Positions 63,097-64,000 of a stretch of DNA of 64,000 bases are shown here, piece by piece (positions within the stretch are counted from its first letter, which is position 1; the number at the start of each line of letters is the position of its first letter). This DNA comes from JAKAWQ01 sp963840545 (lineage in GTDB: Bacteria; Pseudomonadota; Alphaproteobacteria; Acetobacterales; Acetobacteraceae): the NCBI GenBank assembly GCA_963840545.1, contig CAWIZE010000002.1, positions 124,001 through 188,000 of the forward strand, written 5' to 3'. Both the position numbers and the translations under genes were made by a program. The notes beneath the pieces were generated by a model. That model had not been told where the DNA came from, ran no database searches, and saw only the letters and a program-made list of their open reading frames with translations.

Positions 63097-63614
63097 GGGA
63101 AAACTCCATCTCCGTTGCACCGACTTCACGAACTCCGATCGACGCGGCAACCGCAAAGGCCCCTCGCCCTCGTCTCTCGACGGAGCCCGGGAAATCGCGC
63201 GCCACCCGCAAACTGTTCGCGGCGACTTCCCCGACCTGTACACGATTCTCTTCACCAATCACCACGACACCCATGCCGACAACGCGCCGATGACTCCGGG
63301 CTCAAGATGTCCGACACCGCCCATCCGGATCGGCGCACGCCGCTCCGCACCGTCGTGCAGGCCATGGTGGCATGCCCGAGTGATCAGGCAGGCCCGTCAA
63401 TCGCCGAGGGTTTCTCTAAATCCGCTTTTGGCGCAAAATCCGCCCGCTTTGTGCCCAAGGCAAGGCCGGCGCTCTCGCAACGAAAGGCGCTCGCCCAGCA
63501 CCGGATCGATGATCCGACCGCCGCTTGCCTGGGCCGCCCGGGCGCCGCATGCTGCACTCCGGGTCCGAAAAGACCCGCACGCGAACGCCCGATGGCGCAG
63601 CAGGAGAGCGAACC
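63097..63614. other. Gap of 518 bases without a recognisable gene
   Basis: Frames in both strands are open but low-complexity or Arg-rich, and I see no domain, signal peptide or good ribosome-binding site. The last 40 bases hold the ribosome-binding site of the following gene. A degenerate gene remains possible. Confidence 0.5.
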
Positions 63615-64000
63615 ATGTCGAACCGCGCCGCGAAGAGCGCACTCTGGTGGCTCTGCCTTTTCATCGCCCCCCTGGTCCTGCTCGGGATCGAGCTCTTCCA
63701 TCCGGCGGGCTTCACGGCGCACCCGGGGATGTACGCCTATCTCTCGCGCCCGCAGCCGTACCAGCCGCAATTCCAGGCGCTCGCCTATCCCGGGCCGCAC
63801 TGGTGGTTCACGCTGCATATGATCCAAACGCCGATGGTGGGGCTGGTCGCCGTCGGGCTATGGCTTCTCGTCGATCCGATCGATCGCGCCCAGGGTACAA
63901 CGGCACTTTTCCTCGCCTGGCTCTCGCGCGCGGCGACCTTCGTGTTCCTGATCTATTACACCTCGCTCGACGCGATCGGCGGCTTCGGGCTCGGCCGCAC
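63615..64000 (+). CDS. Hypothetical integral membrane protein, partial (3' end beyond window)
   Basis: About 128 residues visible. Start ATG 63615 with AGGAG eight bases upstream. Helix 1 is ALWWLCLFIAPLVLLGIELF, then a loop rich in aromatic residues and proline (YAYLSRPQPYQPQFQALAYPGPHWWFTLH), helix 2 MIQTPMVGLVAVGLWLLV, and helix 3 ATFVFLIYYTSLDAIGGFGL before the edge. No family recognised. Confidence 0.75.
   Translation, partial: MSNRAAKSALWWLCLFIAPLVLLGIELFHPAGFTAHPGMYAYLSRPQPYQPQFQALAYPGPHWWFTLHMIQTPMVGLVAVGLWLLVDPIDRAQGTTALFLAWLSRAATFVFLIYYTSLDAIGGFGLGR

Overview
The window is about 64 kb of very GC-rich, densely packed DNA from a bacterial chromosome. Gene content and order point to an alphaproteobacterium, most likely Acetobacteraceae or a close relative. 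The evidence is the secB / Tim44-like (timA) / mltA neighbourhood, glnD-mutS-maeB in a row, a PHB-type acetoacetyl-CoA reductase, a CC-type assimilatory APS reductase, and several ABC importers. Most operons are translationally coupled (ATGA or TGATG junctions). This assignment is an inference from protein families and synteny; no rRNA or tRNA gene is visible to confirm it.

Layout. 1-3.1 kb (minus): sulfate assimilation operon cobA/cysG-type SUMT, cysJ, cysH (cut by the window edge). 3.1-10 kb (minus): a dipeptide/oligopeptide ABC operon (binding protein, dppB with a frameshift, dppC, dppD, dppF) ending in an AmpG-type permease, which suggests murein-peptide recycling. 10-14.3 kb: secB, a histidine phosphatase, timA, mltA and a lutA-like Fe-S protein, followed by palindromic repeats. 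14.5-19.8 kb: a second family-5 binding protein facing a second dpp-type operon whose genes carry a cluster of single-base frameshifts. 19.9-28.6 kb: glnD, mutS, maeB, phaB. 28.9-32.4 kb (minus): an Mla/MCE-type lipid transport operon. 32.6-41 kb: 3-hydroxyisobutyryl-CoA hydrolase, a zinc-ribbon/metallo-beta-lactamase-fold protein, a DMT transporter, an IlvD/Edd sugar-acid dehydratase, a SIMPL protein, a LacI-type regulator, a small lipoprotein and an MFS transporter. 41.4-44.7 kb: an RTX-like beta-roll protein and rmlB-rmlA, followed by a near-perfect parS site. 44.8-49.9 kb: a divergent catabolic island (family III CoA-transferase, alpha/beta hydrolase and TIM-barrel isomerase on one side; a non-canonical enolase-superfamily enzyme coupled to an ATP-grasp-like protein on the other). 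50.3-60.9 kb (minus): an apparently complete uptake-and-catabolism locus (SDR, RpiR regulator, family-1 binding protein, fused MalF-MalG-type permease, UgpC-type ATPase, small Gluconate_2-dh3-like subunit, GMC oxidoreductase, penicillin-acylase-type Ntn hydrolase). 61-64 kb: periplasmic trehalase, a tiny YQPHP-repeat lipoprotein and the start of a membrane protein.

Most unusual points. (1) A 16-bp parS-like site (15/16) lies between convergent genes at 44.77 kb, consistent with an origin-proximal location. (2) Two catabolic islands, at 44.8-49.9 kb and 50.3-60.9 kb, combine families whose joint substrate I cannot name. (3) Several dispersed palindromic repeat families and many short tandem repeats occupy almost every larger intergenic gap. 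(4) Frameshifts concentrate in one transporter operon, which means either local consensus error or recent decay.
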